A DNA stretch of 64,000 bases, from contig NZ_LR027558.1 of the NCBI RefSeq assembly GCF_900605005.1, positions 721,521 through 785,520 on the forward strand. The letters run 5' to 3'. Numbering within the stretch: the stretch's first letter is position 1; every line of letters starts with the position of its first letter. The notes under the pieces are model-generated. The model searched no databases. It was not told the DNA's origin and saw nothing but the letters and a program-made list of their open reading frames with translations. The DNA comes from Acidipropionibacterium timonense. Lineage in GTDB: Bacteria; Actinomycetota; Actinomycetes; Propionibacteriales; Propionibacteriaceae. This document shows positions 33,566 to 42,602 of the stretch, piece by piece. Made by a program: the position numbers and the translations under genes.

Positions 33566-35224
33566 TCATCCGAAGGTGAAGGCATGGGCGCTCACTCCGG
33601 CGTCGACGGTGAGGATGACCTGGGTTCCGGCGGTGGCTCGTGACAGGTGGGCGATCCGGTACATCCGGTCGCCGTCGAGGGTGATGACGCCGTCCTTGAC
33701 GTCGGCGCCGCCCGGCGCCGTGCCGTCGGTGGTGCTCACCCGAACCTTCTGCCCGGGCCGTCCCGCCAGGACGAGGAACATGTCGTGCCCCCGGAAGTCG
33801 TACTCGATGCGTGCCCCGTCGGCCTTGGCGATGATGGACTCCGGCCCGATCTGCCAGGTGCCCGACAGCGCCCAGGTGTCGGGGGAGAGACGCCCGGCGG
33901 TGGTGAAGGTGCGTGTTCCCGACAGCTCCGGGGTCCCGACATACCCCATGGCGCGGGCCGAACCGAGATACGTCTCCGGGGACGTCGGGGCGTCGTCACC
34001 CTGCGTCGTCCCGGCGCTCGCGACGGCGCTCGCGTGACCGGAGGGATGACCCAGCAGCTCGCGAATCCTCTCCTCGGTCTGCTCGTACTCCCCCTCGCCG
34101 AAGTGGGTGTAGCGGATGACCCCGTCCCGGTCGATGAGGTACTTGGCCGGCCAGTACTGGTTGTGGTAGGCGTTCCAGGTGCGGAAGTTGTTGTCGAGGG
34201 CCACCGGGTAGGCGATCCCGGCGTCCTTGACGGCCTTGCGGACGTTGTCGGGCACCTTCTCGAAGGAGAACTCGGGGGCGTGGACGCCGATGATCTCCAG
34301 TCCCTGGTCGTGGTACGCCTTGTACCAGGAGTTGAGGTACGGCTGGGTCCGCACGCAGTTGACGCACGAATAGGTCCAGAAGTCGACGAGGACGACCTTG
34401 CCGCGCAGGGACGACATCGTCAGCGGTGCCGAGTTGATCCACCCCGTGATGCCGGTGAGTTCGGGTGCCGTGTGATGGGTCGGCTCGGCGGCGGAGTCGG
34501 AGTTGAGGGCCTTGCGCTCCAGGCTCGTCGTGATGCCCGGGGCGTGGTCGGCCGTCCACGCCTGGAAGCGTCGGTCGGCTCCGGTGGCGACGAGCAGGCC
34601 GACGATGATGAAGCACACCGCGATGGCCCGTTGGAACCAGCCGCGGGGGTCGGCGAGCCAACGGATCCGGTCGACCAGATGCCGTCCCAGCAGCGAGACG
34701 GCCAGGAGTGCCGCCGCCAGACCGACGCAGTAGAGCCCGAGGTAGACCATGCCGGCCACCCTGTCGGCCGGCAGGACGGTCGCGATGACCCAGGCATAGG
34801 TCGGGCTGCACGAACTGAACACCGGCCCCAGGGCAGCGCCGGTGAGCAGGGCACGGGCCGTGTCGTTGCGCGCCCGACCCGAGGCGTCGAGGAGGGCGTG
34901 GGACCGGCGGTCCAGGCCGGTCCACGTCGCCACCCGGCTCCACGCGGACGGGAAGAGCATGCTCAGTCCGAGCAGAACGACGATGACCCCGGAGGCGATG
35001 CTCCACACGCGCGGGTCGACGTGGACCAGGAGGGTCGAGGCCTTGAGGAGCAGGCTGAACGCGACGAGGCTCACGACGAGGCTGCCGGCGATGAGCCAGG
35101 GACGACGCCGACCGCCCCCCGCCCCCAGGCTGCCACCGACGATGATCGGCAGGAACGGCAGCACGCAGGGGGCCAGGACGGTGAGGACGCCGGCCACCAG
35201 GGACAGGAGGGCGGTCAGGAGCAT
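33566..35224 (-). CDS. dipZ: DipZ: CcdA/thioredoxin fusion, cytochrome c biogenesis
   Basis: 552 residues. The first 220 form a CcdA-like membrane electron carrier with conserved cysteines in LAPCVLPFLP and VFSSCSPTYAW. A TlpA-like extracytoplasmic thioredoxin domain follows, with the redox pair CVNC in DFWTYSCVNCVRTQP. A C-terminal beta domain (about 420-552) of the type seen in DipZ closes the protein. It passes reducing power from the cytoplasm to exported thiols. The gene begins three bases after the Met/Ser-rich lipoprotein and is followed by the OmpR-type pair. Confidence 0.9.
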   Translation of the reverse strand: MLLTALLSLVAGVLTVLAPCVLPFLPIIVGGSLGAGGGRRRPWLIAGSLVVSLVAFSLLLKASTLLVHVDPRVWSIASGVIVVLLGLSMLFPSAWSRVATWTGLDRRSHALLDASGRARNDTARALLTGAALGPVFSSCSPTYAWVIATVLPADRVAGMVYLGLYCVGLAAALLAVSLLGRHLVDRIRWLADPRGWFQRAIAVCFIIVGLLVATGADRRFQAWTADHAPGITTSLERKALNSDSAAEPTHHTAPELTGITGWINSAPLTMSSLRGKVVLVDFWTYSCVNCVRTQPYLNSWYKAYHDQGLEIIGVHAPEFSFEKVPDNVRKAVKDAGIAYPVALDNNFRTWNAYHNQYWPAKYLIDRDGVIRYTHFGEGEYEQTEERIRELLGHPSGHASAVASAGTTQGDDAPTSPETYLGSARAMGYVGTPELSGTRTFTTAGRLSPDTWALSGTWQIGPESIIAKADGARIEYDFRGHDMFLVLAGRPGQKVRVSTTDGTAPGGADVKDGVITLDGDRMYRIAHLSRATAGTQVILTVDAGVSAHAFTFG

Positions 35225-35227
35225 CGG

Positions 35228-35548
35228 TCAGCCCTTCGAGGTGGACGACATGGCGGGCGAGCTCATGGCGCCCGACGGTGCCATGGCCGAGGAGGACATG
35301 GCGGACGAACTCATGCCGTCCGAGGGCTTCATCATGGCCGATGACATGGCGCTGGAGGGTGACATCGCACCCGAGGCCATGGCCGACGAACTCATCGCGT
35401 CCGACGGGGTCATCATGGCCGAGCTCGACATCATGGCCGAGGGACTCCCGGACATCCCGGGGTCCGAGGTCTTGTCACCGCACCCGGCCAGGCCGAGGGT
35501 CGTCGTCAGGGCTGCTGCTGCGGCCAGTGCCGCGAATCTCTTGTTCAT
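35228..35548 (-). CDS. Met/Ser-rich small lipoprotein
   Basis: 106 residues. The signal peptide MNKRFAALAAAAALTTTLGL ends with lipobox LAGC (Cys23). The mature part is almost entirely short repeats of the SSAMM, PSDAMSS and SSAMAS kind, with methionine about every fourth residue. No folded domain is visible. Methionine-rich exported proteins often bind Cu(I) or act as sinks for oxidants. Here the gene is three bases from dipZ, a thiol-redox protein, and leads the operon that ends in a two-component system. Function is inference. Confidence 0.75.
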   Translation of the reverse strand: MNKRFAALAAAAALTTTLGLAGCGDKTSDPGMSGSPSAMMSSSAMMTPSDAMSSSAMASGAMSPSSAMSSAMMKPSDGMSSSAMSSSAMAPSGAMSSPAMSSTSKG

Positions 35549-35615
35549 GACACCACCGTGCCGGTGCGCCCATGACGGCGACGAGGGTGAAGTCCTTACG
35601 AAACGGTGACGTCGC

Positions 35616-35621
35616 TAGAGT
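35616..35621 (+). promoter_or_regulatory. -10 box of the thi operon
   Basis: TAGAGT, identical to the -10 of rplU and tRNA-Ala. It would start transcription near 35628, just at the 5' edge of the TPP riboswitch. No good -35 is evident. Confidence 0.5.
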
Positions 35622-35627
35622 GTGTCG

Positions 35628-35757
35628 AAGACGCGGGAGCCCCCGTCACGGAGTCCGACACTCCGGGTCCGACCACGGACCGTCCAGGGGCTGAGAGGGT
35701 GCCATGGGGCACCGACCGCCTGAACCTGTCCGGGTCATGCCGGCGAAGGGAGAACAT
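35628..35757 (+). ncRNA. TPP riboswitch (THI element)
   Basis: The conserved aptamer cores are present: GGGGCTGAGAGG (35697-35708) and the pyrophosphate-sensing arm CCTGAACCTGTCCGGGTCAT followed by GCCGGCGAAGGGAGAAC. The P3 region between them and the 5' strand is enlarged by two extra hairpins (CGGAGTCCGACACTCCG and GGTCCGACCACGGACC). It ends two bases before the thiM GTG and contains its ribosome-binding site, so control is likely at translation initiation: TPP binding should hide the GGGAG. Confidence 0.92.
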
Positions 35758-35758
35758 C

Positions 35759-36577
35759 GTGACCGTTGACGCGCCCATCCACGACCAGGTGGCCAGGGCG
35801 GTGGCCGCCATGAGGCAGGCCAACCCCCTCACCCAGTGCCTCACCAACATCGTCGTGGCGAACTTCACGGCGAACGTCCTCCTGTCGGCAGGGGCATCCC
35901 CGGCCATGGTCGACAACGCCCGGGAATCGCACCTCTTCGCCCAGGTGACCGGGGGAGTGCTCGTCAACACGGGGACGCCGTATCCCGAGACCGCCGAGGC
36001 CATGGTGCTGGCAGCGGGCGCCGCGGCGTCCGCCGGGACCCCGTGGGTGCTCGACCCGGTCGCCTGCACCCTGCCCTGGCGCGGCCAGATCGCGCGGGAC
36101 GCCCTCGCCGCCGGGCATCCGGCGATCATCCGTGGCAACGCCTCCGAGATCATGGCCCTGGCCGGGATCGGGGAGGGGGGACGCGGCACCGACGCCGTCG
36201 ACACGACCGAGTCCGCTTTGCCGGGGGCCCGTGACCTGGCCCGGACCCACCGGTGCACCGTCGCCGTCTCGGGCCCGATCGACCGGATCACCGACGGCGA
36301 CCGCGTCGCCACGGTGAGCGCCGGACACGAGTGGATGACCCTCGTCACCGGTGTCGGCTGCTCCCTCGGTGCGCTCATGGCCGCCTTCGCCGCCGTCGAG
36401 GCCGACCGTCTCGTCGCCGCCACGGCCGCCACCGCGATGCTCTGCGTCGCCGCGGACCGGGCCGCCCTGCGCACGGTCGCCCCGGGTTCGTTCGCCACCG
36501 CCCTGCTCGACGAGCTGTACCTGGTGGCCCCGGACGAGGTCGCCGACCGGGGAGGGATCGACCGTGTCCAGGCCTGA
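35759..36577 (+). CDS. thiM: Hydroxyethylthiazole kinase
   Basis: Phosphorylates 4-methyl-5-(2-hydroxyethyl)thiazole in thiamine salvage. 272 residues from the GTG at 35759; earlier in-frame codons lie inside the riboswitch. Signatures include NPLTQCLTNIVVANFTANVLLSAGASPAM, VLDPVACTLPWR, IIRGNASEIMALAG and the C-terminal GVGCSLGALMAAF. It overlaps thiE by 14 bases. Salvage only: no thiC or thiG is in the window. Confidence 0.95.
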   Translation: MTVDAPIHDQVARAVAAMRQANPLTQCLTNIVVANFTANVLLSAGASPAMVDNARESHLFAQVTGGVLVNTGTPYPETAEAMVLAAGAAASAGTPWVLDPVACTLPWRGQIARDALAAGHPAIIRGNASEIMALAGIGEGGRGTDAVDTTESALPGARDLARTHRCTVAVSGPIDRITDGDRVATVSAGHEWMTLVTGVGCSLGALMAAFAAVEADRLVAATAATAMLCVAADRAALRTVAPGSFATALLDELYLVAPDEVADRGGIDRVQA

Positions 36578-37226
36578 TCTCGACCTGTCGGTCTACCTCG
36601 TCACCGACACCGGCCAGTGCGGTGGGCCCGACGCCGTCGTCGAGACCGTGCGCCGGGCCGCCGGGGCCGGCGTCACCCTGGTCCAGCTGCGCGACCACGA
36701 CCTGTCCGACGAGGACTTCGTGACCCTGGGGCGTCGGCTCGTCGAGGTGCTCGCGGGCACCGGGGTGCCGCTGCTCGTCGACGACCGGGTGCACCTCGTC
36801 GCCCCCATCGGTGCTCAGGGAGCGCACGTGGGCCAGTCCGACCTGGGGATCGTCGAGGCCCGTGCCGTGCTCGGCCCCGACGCCGTCCTCGGCCTGTCGG
36901 CGCAGAGCCCCGAGCACGTCGCCGCAGCCCTGGCTGCCGGGCCCGACGTCGTCGACTACCTCGGGGTGGGCGCCCTCCACGAGACCGGGACCAAGCCGGA
37001 GGCCGGTGACCTGGGCCTGGCCCGGGTCGCCGAGGTCACCGCGGTGAGCCCGTGGCCGGTGTGCGCCATCGGTGGGGTCAAGGCAGTCGACGCCGATGAC
37101 CTCGTCCGCGTGGGGTGCGACGGGATGAGCGTCGTCTCGGCCATCTGTGGCCAACCCGACGTCGCCGCGGCGACGAGGGAACTCGTCGAGGCCTGGGACC
37201 GGGCCCAGCGGCGAGCACGCAGCTGA
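36564..37226 (+). CDS. thiE: Thiamine-phosphate synthase
   Basis: Joins thiazole phosphate and HMP diphosphate to thiamine phosphate. 220 residues from the GTG at 36564, which has a GGAGGG ribosome-binding site and overlaps thiM. A TIM barrel with YLVTDT, VTLVQLRDHD, PLLVDDRVHL, VGQSDL, VVDYLGVGALHETGTKP (phosphate/thiazole site) and PVCAIGGV is visible. It is under the same TPP riboswitch as thiM. Confidence 0.94.
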   Translation: MSRPDLDLSVYLVTDTGQCGGPDAVVETVRRAAGAGVTLVQLRDHDLSDEDFVTLGRRLVEVLAGTGVPLLVDDRVHLVAPIGAQGAHVGQSDLGIVEARAVLGPDAVLGLSAQSPEHVAAALAAGPDVVDYLGVGALHETGTKPEAGDLGLARVAEVTAVSPWPVCAIGGVKAVDADDLVRVGCDGMSVVSAICGQPDVAAATRELVEAWDRAQRRARS

Positions 37227-37243
37227 GCCGTACCGAATCGGGT

Positions 37244-37273
37244 CCCGGGGCGACCCGGCCGGGTCGTCCCGGG
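37244..37273 (+). terminator. Hairpin after thiE
   Basis: CCCGGGGCGACCCGG (37244-37258) pairs with CCGGGTCGTCCCGGG (37259-37273) with one G-T pair; the loop forms by opening the inner bases. It lies 18 bases after thiE and before the lactate dehydrogenase promoter. Confidence 0.6.
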
Positions 37274-37324
37274 TGACGTCGACCCAGTTGGGTCGCGCCC
37301 CGACCTGTGTCAGGGCCCGACTTC

Positions 37325-37330
37325 TATGAT
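37325..37330 (+). promoter_or_regulatory. -10 box placing transcription start at the ldh ATG
   Basis: TATGAT ends seven bases before the ATG at 37338, so the mRNA probably starts at the start codon (leaderless). An upstream in-frame ATG at 37326 lies inside this box and would not be transcribed. Confidence 0.5.
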
Positions 37331-37337
37331 GAGGACC

Positions 37338-38300
37338 ATGACCACCAGCGAAGTGACACGTCGAGCCTCCAAGATCTCCGTCATCGGTGCCGGCAGCGTC
37401 GGCAGCTCCCTGGCCTACGCCTGTCTCATCCGTGGGTCCGCCGACATCGTCTGTCTGTACGACATCGCCAAGGACAAGGTCGAGGCCGAGGTGCTCGACC
37501 TGGCGCACGGGACGCAGTTCACCCCGGCGTCGGTCATGGGCGGGGCCGACATCAAGGACACCGCCGACTCGGACATCGTGTTCATCACCGCCGGAGCCAA
37601 GCAGAAGCCGGGTCAGACGCGACTCGACCTGGCCGGCGTCAACGCGAACATCCTCCGCTCGCTCATGCCGCAGCTGCTCGAGCAGTCGCCGAATGCGCTG
37701 TACGTCCTCGTCACCAACCCCTGCGACGTCCTCACCGTCGTCGCCCAGGAGATCTCCGGGCTGCCGGCCAGCCGGGTCTTCGCGACCGGCACCATGCTCG
37801 ACACCTCGCGACTGCGGTGGCTCATCCGCCAGTGGGCCAACGTCTCCCAGCGCAACGTCCACGCGACGATCGTCGGGGAGCACGGCGACTCGGAGTTCCC
37901 GCTGTGGTCGAGCGCCCAGATCGCCGGCGTGCCGATCCGCGACTGGAAGGTCGACGGGGAGCTCGTCTTCACCGACGAGGTGCTCGACGACCTGGCCCAC
38001 GAGGCCGCCTTCGCCGCCTACAAGATCATCGAGGGCAAGGGGGCGACGAACTACGCCATCGGCTTGACCGGGGCTCGGCTGGCCGAGTCCCTGCTCGACG
38101 CGGGCCGCTCCATCCTGCCCCTGTCGAGCGTCCTCGACGACGTCCACGGGGTGTCCGGGGTCGCCCTGTCCATGCCCTGCCTCGTCTCCCGCGACGGGAT
38201 CGAGCGGGTGGTGCCGGTTCCCATGAGTGACGACGAGATCACCAAGCTCCACGAGTCCGCCGAGCGGCTCCGTGACACGGTCAACAGTCTGGGCCGGTGA
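37338..38300 (+). CDS. ldh: L-lactate dehydrogenase
   Basis: NAD-dependent interconversion of pyruvate and lactate, 320 residues from the ATG at 37338. The Rossmann motif is [16 protein letters not shown] (about residues 13-28); the mobile loop arginine is in [11 protein letters not shown], substrate-binding asparagine in VTNPCDV, and catalytic histidine in [14 protein letters not shown]. That signature is lactate rather than malate dehydrogenase. The malic enzyme starts one base after its stop, so the pair is likely one operon feeding the pyruvate/propionate metabolism of this group. Confidence 0.93.
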   Translation: MTTSEVTRRASKISVIGAGSVGSSLAYACLIRGSADIVCLYDIAKDKVEAEVLDLAHGTQFTPASVMGGADIKDTADSDIVFITAGAKQKPGQTRLDLAGVNANILRSLMPQLLEQSPNALYVLVTNPCDVLTVVAQEISGLPASRVFATGTMLDTSRLRWLIRQWANVSQRNVHATIVGEHGDSEFPLWSSAQIAGVPIRDWKVDGELVFTDEVLDDLAHEAAFAAYKIIEGKGATNYAIGLTGARLAESLLDAGRSILPLSSVLDDVHGVSGVALSMPCLVSRDGIERVVPVPMSDDEITKLHESAERLRDTVNSLGR

Positions 38301-38301
38301 G

Positions 38302-40008
38302 ATGAGCGATTCGTTCGAGTTCGTCGACACCCCCGAGGGTGAGGTCGTGCGCATCGGAGCCCGCGGCTCCGAGGTGCTCTCCAACCCCCTCATCAACCGG
38401 GGCACCGCGTTCACCGCGGAGGAACGACGCGCCCTGGGGCTGTCCGGGCTCATGCCGTCCGGCGTCATGGACATGAGCGACCAGCTCAAGCGGGTGTATG
38501 CGCAGTACTGCACCCAGCCCGACCCGCTGAGCAAGTACCTCTACCTCAACACCATGCACGACCGGAACGAGGTGCTGTACTTCCGGCTGCTCTCGGAGCA
38601 CATCGAGGAGATGCTGCCGATCGTCTACACCCCGACGATCGGGCAGGCGATCCAGGAGTACAGCCACTGGTACCACCGCCCGCGCGGCGTCTACCTGTCC
38701 ATCGACGACCCCGACGGCATCGAGTCGGCCCTCACCTCGATGGGTCACGGGCCCGACGACGTCGACCTCATCGTCGCCACCGACTCCGAGGGAATCCTCG
38801 GCATCGGCGACCAGGGCGTCGGTGGGGTGGCCATCACCGTCGGCAAGCTCGCCGTCTACACGGCCGCTGCCGGCATCCACCCGCATCGCGTCCTCCCAGT
38901 CGTCCTTGACGTCGGCACCGACAACCTCGATCTGCTCAACGACGAGGGCTATCTCGGGGTGCGTCACGCCCGGGTGCGTGGGCAGCGGTACGACGACTTC
39001 ATCGACCGTTACGTCGAGACCGCCACGAGGCTGTTCCCGCACGCCATGCTGCACTGGGAGGACTTCGGCGCCTCCAACGCCATGCGCATCCTCCACAAGT
39101 ACCGCGAGGAGCACTGCACCTTCAACGACGACATCCAGGGCACCGCGGCCGTCGTCCTGGCCGCCTTGGTGAGCGCCGTCAAGGCCTCCGGCACCCGGCT
39201 CACCGACCACAGGATCGTCGTCCACGGAGCCGGGTCGGCCGGTATCGGCATCGCCAACCTCACCTTGCGCCTCATGACCCAGATGGGCATCGACGAGCAC
39301 GAGGCGCGAACCCATTTCTGGGGCCTGGGGTCGCGTGGTCTGCTGCGGGAGGGCCTGCGGATGCGCGACTTCCAGGAGCCCTACGCCCGGCCGGCCGGCG
39401 AGTTGGCCGGCTGGAAGCTCGACGTCCCGGGTCGGTACGGACTGGCCGACGTCGTCCGCAACGTCAGGCCCACCATCCTCATCGGGTGCTCGGCGCAGTC
39501 GGGGGCCTTCGACGAGCGGATCGTCCGGATGATGGCGGGCGACTGCGAGCGGCCCATCATCATGCCGCTGTCGAACCCGACGTCGAAGGCGGAGGCGCTG
39601 CCGAGCGACATCCTCGAGTGGACCGACGGGAGGGCCCTCATCGCCACCGGATCCCCGTTCGAGCCGGTGCCGTACCACGGTGTCACGTACCACATCGCCC
39701 AGGCCAACAACGCCCTCATCTTCCCGGGGGTGGGGCTGGGAGTCATCGCCTCACGGGCCCGTCTCGTCTCGCAGGGGATGATCGCCGCGGCCGCCCAGGC
39801 CCTCTCGAGTGTCGACATGTCCCGGGAGCGCGGCGCGTCGGTCCTGCCGGACATCGACCAGCTGAGGCCGATCTCGGCCCGGGTGGCCATCGCCGTGGCC
39901 CAGGCCGCGGCGGATGAGGGCCTGGCGCAGGTCGAGCTGGGCAATCCGGTGCAGACGATCTTCGACACCATGTGGCGTCCGGTGTACCCGCGGATCGAGG
40001 TCGTCTGA
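38302..40008 (+). CDS. NAD-type malic enzyme
   Basis: Oxidative decarboxylation of malate to pyruvate, 568 residues, the long (SfcA/MaeA-like) form. Key segments are the N-terminal MHDRNEVLYFRLL, YTPTIGQAIQEYSHWY, metal-site EDFGASNAMRIL and FNDDIQGTAAVVLAAL, and nucleotide-binding HGAGSAGIGIANL. The start at 38302 is one base beyond the ldh stop. NAD use is presumed from family, not visible residues. Linked to ldh, it would supply or drain pyruvate. Confidence 0.93.
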   Translation: MSDSFEFVDTPEGEVVRIGARGSEVLSNPLINRGTAFTAEERRALGLSGLMPSGVMDMSDQLKRVYAQYCTQPDPLSKYLYLNTMHDRNEVLYFRLLSEHIEEMLPIVYTPTIGQAIQEYSHWYHRPRGVYLSIDDPDGIESALTSMGHGPDDVDLIVATDSEGILGIGDQGVGGVAITVGKLAVYTAAAGIHPHRVLPVVLDVGTDNLDLLNDEGYLGVRHARVRGQRYDDFIDRYVETATRLFPHAMLHWEDFGASNAMRILHKYREEHCTFNDDIQGTAAVVLAALVSAVKASGTRLTDHRIVVHGAGSAGIGIANLTLRLMTQMGIDEHEARTHFWGLGSRGLLREGLRMRDFQEPYARPAGELAGWKLDVPGRYGLADVVRNVRPTILIGCSAQSGAFDERIVRMMAGDCERPIIMPLSNPTSKAEALPSDILEWTDGRALIATGSPFEPVPYHGVTYHIAQANNALIFPGVGLGVIASRARLVSQGMIAAAAQALSSVDMSRERGASVLPDIDQLRPISARVAIAVAQAAADEGLAQVELGNPVQTIFDTMWRPVYPRIEVV

Positions 40009-40050
40009 TCGAGCCCGGGACGGCAGACGTGCCCGGGGTGTCCGCTCGGC

Positions 40051-40599
40051 TCAGGCGGGGACCTCGAGGGCGGTGACCGGGTCACGGTCGTCGGCCAGGG
40101 TGAGGACGAGGGTCGCTGCGGTGTGCGGCGAGATGATCGTCACCGTGCCATGGACGGTCCGTCCTGCCTCGATGGTGCCGGTGGACATGTCGTCGGCCGC
40201 TCCGGGAGTGGGTCGGTGCACGGCTGCCGTGTCGTTCTCCATGAGGAAGAAGGAGTAGTCCGAGAGCGTGCCCTCGGTCACCCGGATCGTCATGGAGACG
40301 ACGACCTGGCCTCCCTGCCAGTTCGTGCCGGTGATGGTCCACACGCCCTTGGCGTCACCCGAGCTCGTCTGGAAGGGCACCGAGTTCGACGTCGCCACGG
40401 CCGTGGGCACCCGGACGGGCGAGGTCGTCGGTGCACCGGTCGCGGACGGTGTCGGGGTGGTCGAGGCGATGTCGGGGGTCCGGGCCAGACGCCACCCTGC
40501 GACGAGAACAGCCCCGACGACGATGACGGCGGCGACGACGAGGAGCCAGCCGGATCGGTGCCGAGGCGGCCGGTACTGGCTGATGTCGGGGTGGCTCAT
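40051..40599 (-). CDS. Membrane-anchored DUF4352-like protein
   Basis: 182 residues. A cytoplasmic N-terminus (MSHPDISQYRPPRHRSG), one helix (WLLVVAAVIVVGAVLVAGW), a Pro/Thr/Ser linker and an exported beta domain (VWTITGTNWQGGQVVVSMTIRVTEGTLSDYSFFLMEND). The domain resembles DUF4352 (telokin-like) folds, and the architecture matches genes at 49761-51533. It is convergent with the malic enzyme gene. A TAGGCT box seven bases before the ATG predicts a leaderless transcript. Function unknown. Confidence 0.7.
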   Translation of the reverse strand: MSHPDISQYRPPRHRSGWLLVVAAVIVVGAVLVAGWRLARTPDIASTTPTPSATGAPTTSPVRVPTAVATSNSVPFQTSSGDAKGVWTITGTNWQGGQVVVSMTIRVTEGTLSDYSFFLMENDTAAVHRPTPGAADDMSTGTIEAGRTVHGTVTIISPHTAATLVLTLADDRDPVTALEVPA

Positions 40600-40618
40600 G
40601 CCCCTCAGCCTACGTGGG

Positions 40619-40651
40619 TTGTCCACAGGGGCCCGGACGATCCCGTCCACA
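40619..40651. other. DnaA-box-like sites between 40599 and 40702
   Basis: TTGTCCACA (40619-40627) is a perfect high-GC DnaA box, and CCGTCCACA (40643-40651) is a weaker one. Both lie in the divergent promoter region of the DUF4352-like and DUF4192 genes. They do not make an origin by themselves. Confidence 0.4.
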
Positions 40652-40701
40652 GCTGGGCGGTCGGGTGCCGGATTTCGCCGGACGCCCCGATAACTGTGGT
40701 C

Positions 40702-41715
40702 ATGAGGAACACCACACATTCTCCCCTGCACATCCGCTCCGTCGACGACGTCATCACCGTGCTGCCCCATCTGCTCGGCTTCCGACCCACCGACAGCCTC
40801 GTCGTCATGATCGTCGGCCCCCGGACCTGTCCGGCGGCCGGGCTCGTCGCCCGCATGGACCTGCCCGCCATGGCCTCCCCGGAGGGCTTCCGGGCCGGTG
40901 TCGGGTCCCTCGAGGCGTGTCATCCGGGGACCGACCTGCTCTTCGTCGTCTTCACCGACGACATCCCCACCGGACAGCAGGTGCTCCGGGAAGGGTTGTC
41001 GTCGTTGAGGTGCTCGCGGGTGCTCGACGCCGTCGTCACCGACGGCAGCTCGTGGTGGGGGATCGACGAGGAGGAGGGGCACCCGGTGGTCGACGACGGC
41101 CGCGCAGCCGCCGAGGCCATCTACCGTGGCCTGTCGGTGCTGCCGGACCGGGCCGCCCTGGCACGCACGGTCGCCGGTCCCGGACCAGAACCCCGCCCCG
41201 AGGACGCCGAGCTCTTCGACGAGTCCTGGCGGATGCTCCGCGAGATGACTCTGCCCGACTTGTTCGACCTGGCCGACACCTTGCTCGCGGCCCCGACGAT
41301 GGAGGAGGACGAGCCCGGTCCGCACCCGGCGGGGATCGATGCCCTGACGGCGGTGCACCTGGCCCGCATGCTCGAACTGCCGATGATCCAGATCGCCCTG
41401 TGGCAGGGCACCGAACGTGCCGACGCCCGCCGACTGGTCGACCTGTGGAAGCAGGTGCTGCACCACTGCCCCGACCACCTCGCCGGCCCGGTCCTCGGCC
41501 TCTGTGGGCTGGCGGCGTGGCTGTGCGGGGACGGGGCGACGACCTCGGTCTGCCTCGAGCGCGGCGGCGAACTGGAGTGCATCGACGCCCTGTTGCTGGG
41601 GGCGCTCGACGTCGTCCACCGGTCGATGCTGCCGCCGGAGGCCTGGGACGCCCTCGAGCGTGACCCCTACGTCATCGTCGAGACCGCCCCGGTCGCCCGA
41701 GACGGGGCGGCGTGA
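40702..41715 (+). CDS. DUF4192 family protein
   Basis: 337 residues from the ATG at 40702; the upstream extension of the frame overlaps the divergent gene. The N-terminus (IRSVDDVITVLPHLLGFRPTDSLVVMIV) is the DUF4192 signature found widely in actinobacteria, including the later segments FTDDIP and PLLGLCGLAAWL-like (here VLGLCGLAAWLCGDGA). No catalytic residues are known for the family. It is transcribed divergently from the membrane protein at 40051-40599. Confidence 0.85.
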   Translation: MRNTTHSPLHIRSVDDVITVLPHLLGFRPTDSLVVMIVGPRTCPAAGLVARMDLPAMASPEGFRAGVGSLEACHPGTDLLFVVFTDDIPTGQQVLREGLSSLRCSRVLDAVVTDGSSWWGIDEEEGHPVVDDGRAAAEAIYRGLSVLPDRAALARTVAGPGPEPRPEDAELFDESWRMLREMTLPDLFDLADTLLAAPTMEEDEPGPHPAGIDALTAVHLARMLELPMIQIALWQGTERADARRLVDLWKQVLHHCPDHLAGPVLGLCGLAAWLCGDGATTSVCLERGGELECIDALLLGALDVVHRSMLPPEAWDALERDPYVIVETAPVARDGAA

Positions 41716-41741
41716 GGAGGGTCGATCCGGCGGGGACGGGG

Positions 41742-42476
41742 TCAGACGTGCTGGCCGACGACCAGGCCCACGGCGTAGGTGACGCCCATGCCGAGGGCGC
41801 CGACGACGACGTTGCGGACCATGGGGCGCCACTTGGGCCCTCCTCCGGTGGCCGCCGAGCCGAATCCGGTGAGCAGCAGCCCGATCATCGTGGCGACGAT
41901 CGTGGCGATGACGCGGGAGGAGCTCGGCGACAGCACCATGGCCAGCAGCGGGATGATGGCACCGACCGTGAACGCCGCCATCGAGGCGATGGCGGCATGC
42001 CACGGGTTGGTGAAGTCGTCCGGGTCGATGCCGAGCTCGGCCTCGGCGTGGGCACGCAGGGCATCGTGCTCGGTGAGCTCCCGCGCGACCTCACGGGCGG
42101 TGCCCTCGGACAGCCCCTTGGCCCGGTAGATGTCGACGAGCTCGGCGAACTCCGACTCGGGGTAGAGCCGCAGTTCGTCGGCCTCCACGGCCAACTCGGC
42201 CTGTTCGGTGTCCTTCTGTGAACTCACCGAGACGAACTCGCCACCGGCCATCGACAGCGCCCCGGCGACGACCCCGGCCAGGCCGGCGACGAGCAGCTGC
42301 CCGCGGGTCGCCGATGCGCCGGCGACGCCCATGACGAGGCCGGCGGTCGAGAGGATCCCGTCATTGGCGCCGAGGACCGCGGCGCGCAACCAGTTGAGTT
42401 TGGACGACAGGCTGCCTCCCGAGGCCGACTCGTTCGCCGGGTGGCCATCGGCGAGGGTGGGGGAGGGGTTCGTCAT
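41742..42476 (-). CDS. VIT/CCC1-family transporter
   Basis: 244 residues from the ATG at 42476; ATG codons at 42485 and 42533 are alternatives. The family pattern is clear: [28 protein letters not shown], then [21 protein letters not shown] (the cytosolic metal-binding entry), and four further membrane helices in the C-terminal half. Members export Fe(II)/Mn(II) from the cytosol. A hydrophilic loop of about 50 acidic residues ([18 protein letters not shown] onward) fits the metal-binding domain. Confidence 0.88.
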   Translation of the reverse strand: MTNPSPTLADGHPANESASGGSLSSKLNWLRAAVLGANDGILSTAGLVMGVAGASATRGQLLVAGLAGVVAGALSMAGGEFVSVSSQKDTEQAELAVEADELRLYPESEFAELVDIYRAKGLSEGTAREVARELTEHDALRAHAEAELGIDPDDFTNPWHAAIASMAAFTVGAIIPLLAMVLSPSSSRVIATIVATMIGLLLTGFGSAATGGGPKWRPMVRNVVVGALGMGVTYAVGLVVGQHV

Positions 42477-42546
42477 GACCGACATCTTCGTCGGTCGTTG
42501 AACGGTCCACAACGAAGGGAAGGGAATCCTCATCTGGTCACGTTGC

Positions 42547-42552
42547 TAGAGT
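42547..42552 (+). promoter_or_regulatory. -10 box of leuS
   Basis: TAGAGT, 50 bases before the leuS GTG and identical to other core -10 boxes in the window. No convincing -35 or T-box structure is seen in the short leader. Confidence 0.4.
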
Positions 42553-42602
42553 TCGGCCTGTGTGCCGCCCGTCCTGGCGCGGCAGGACGTGGAGGAACAG
42601 CA

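Noticed and set aside
40051-42003. 650-codon minus-strand frame fusing several regions
   Set aside because: Only its last 183 codons from the ATG at 40599 have a signal/anchor and domain; the rest is antisense to the DUF4192 gene.
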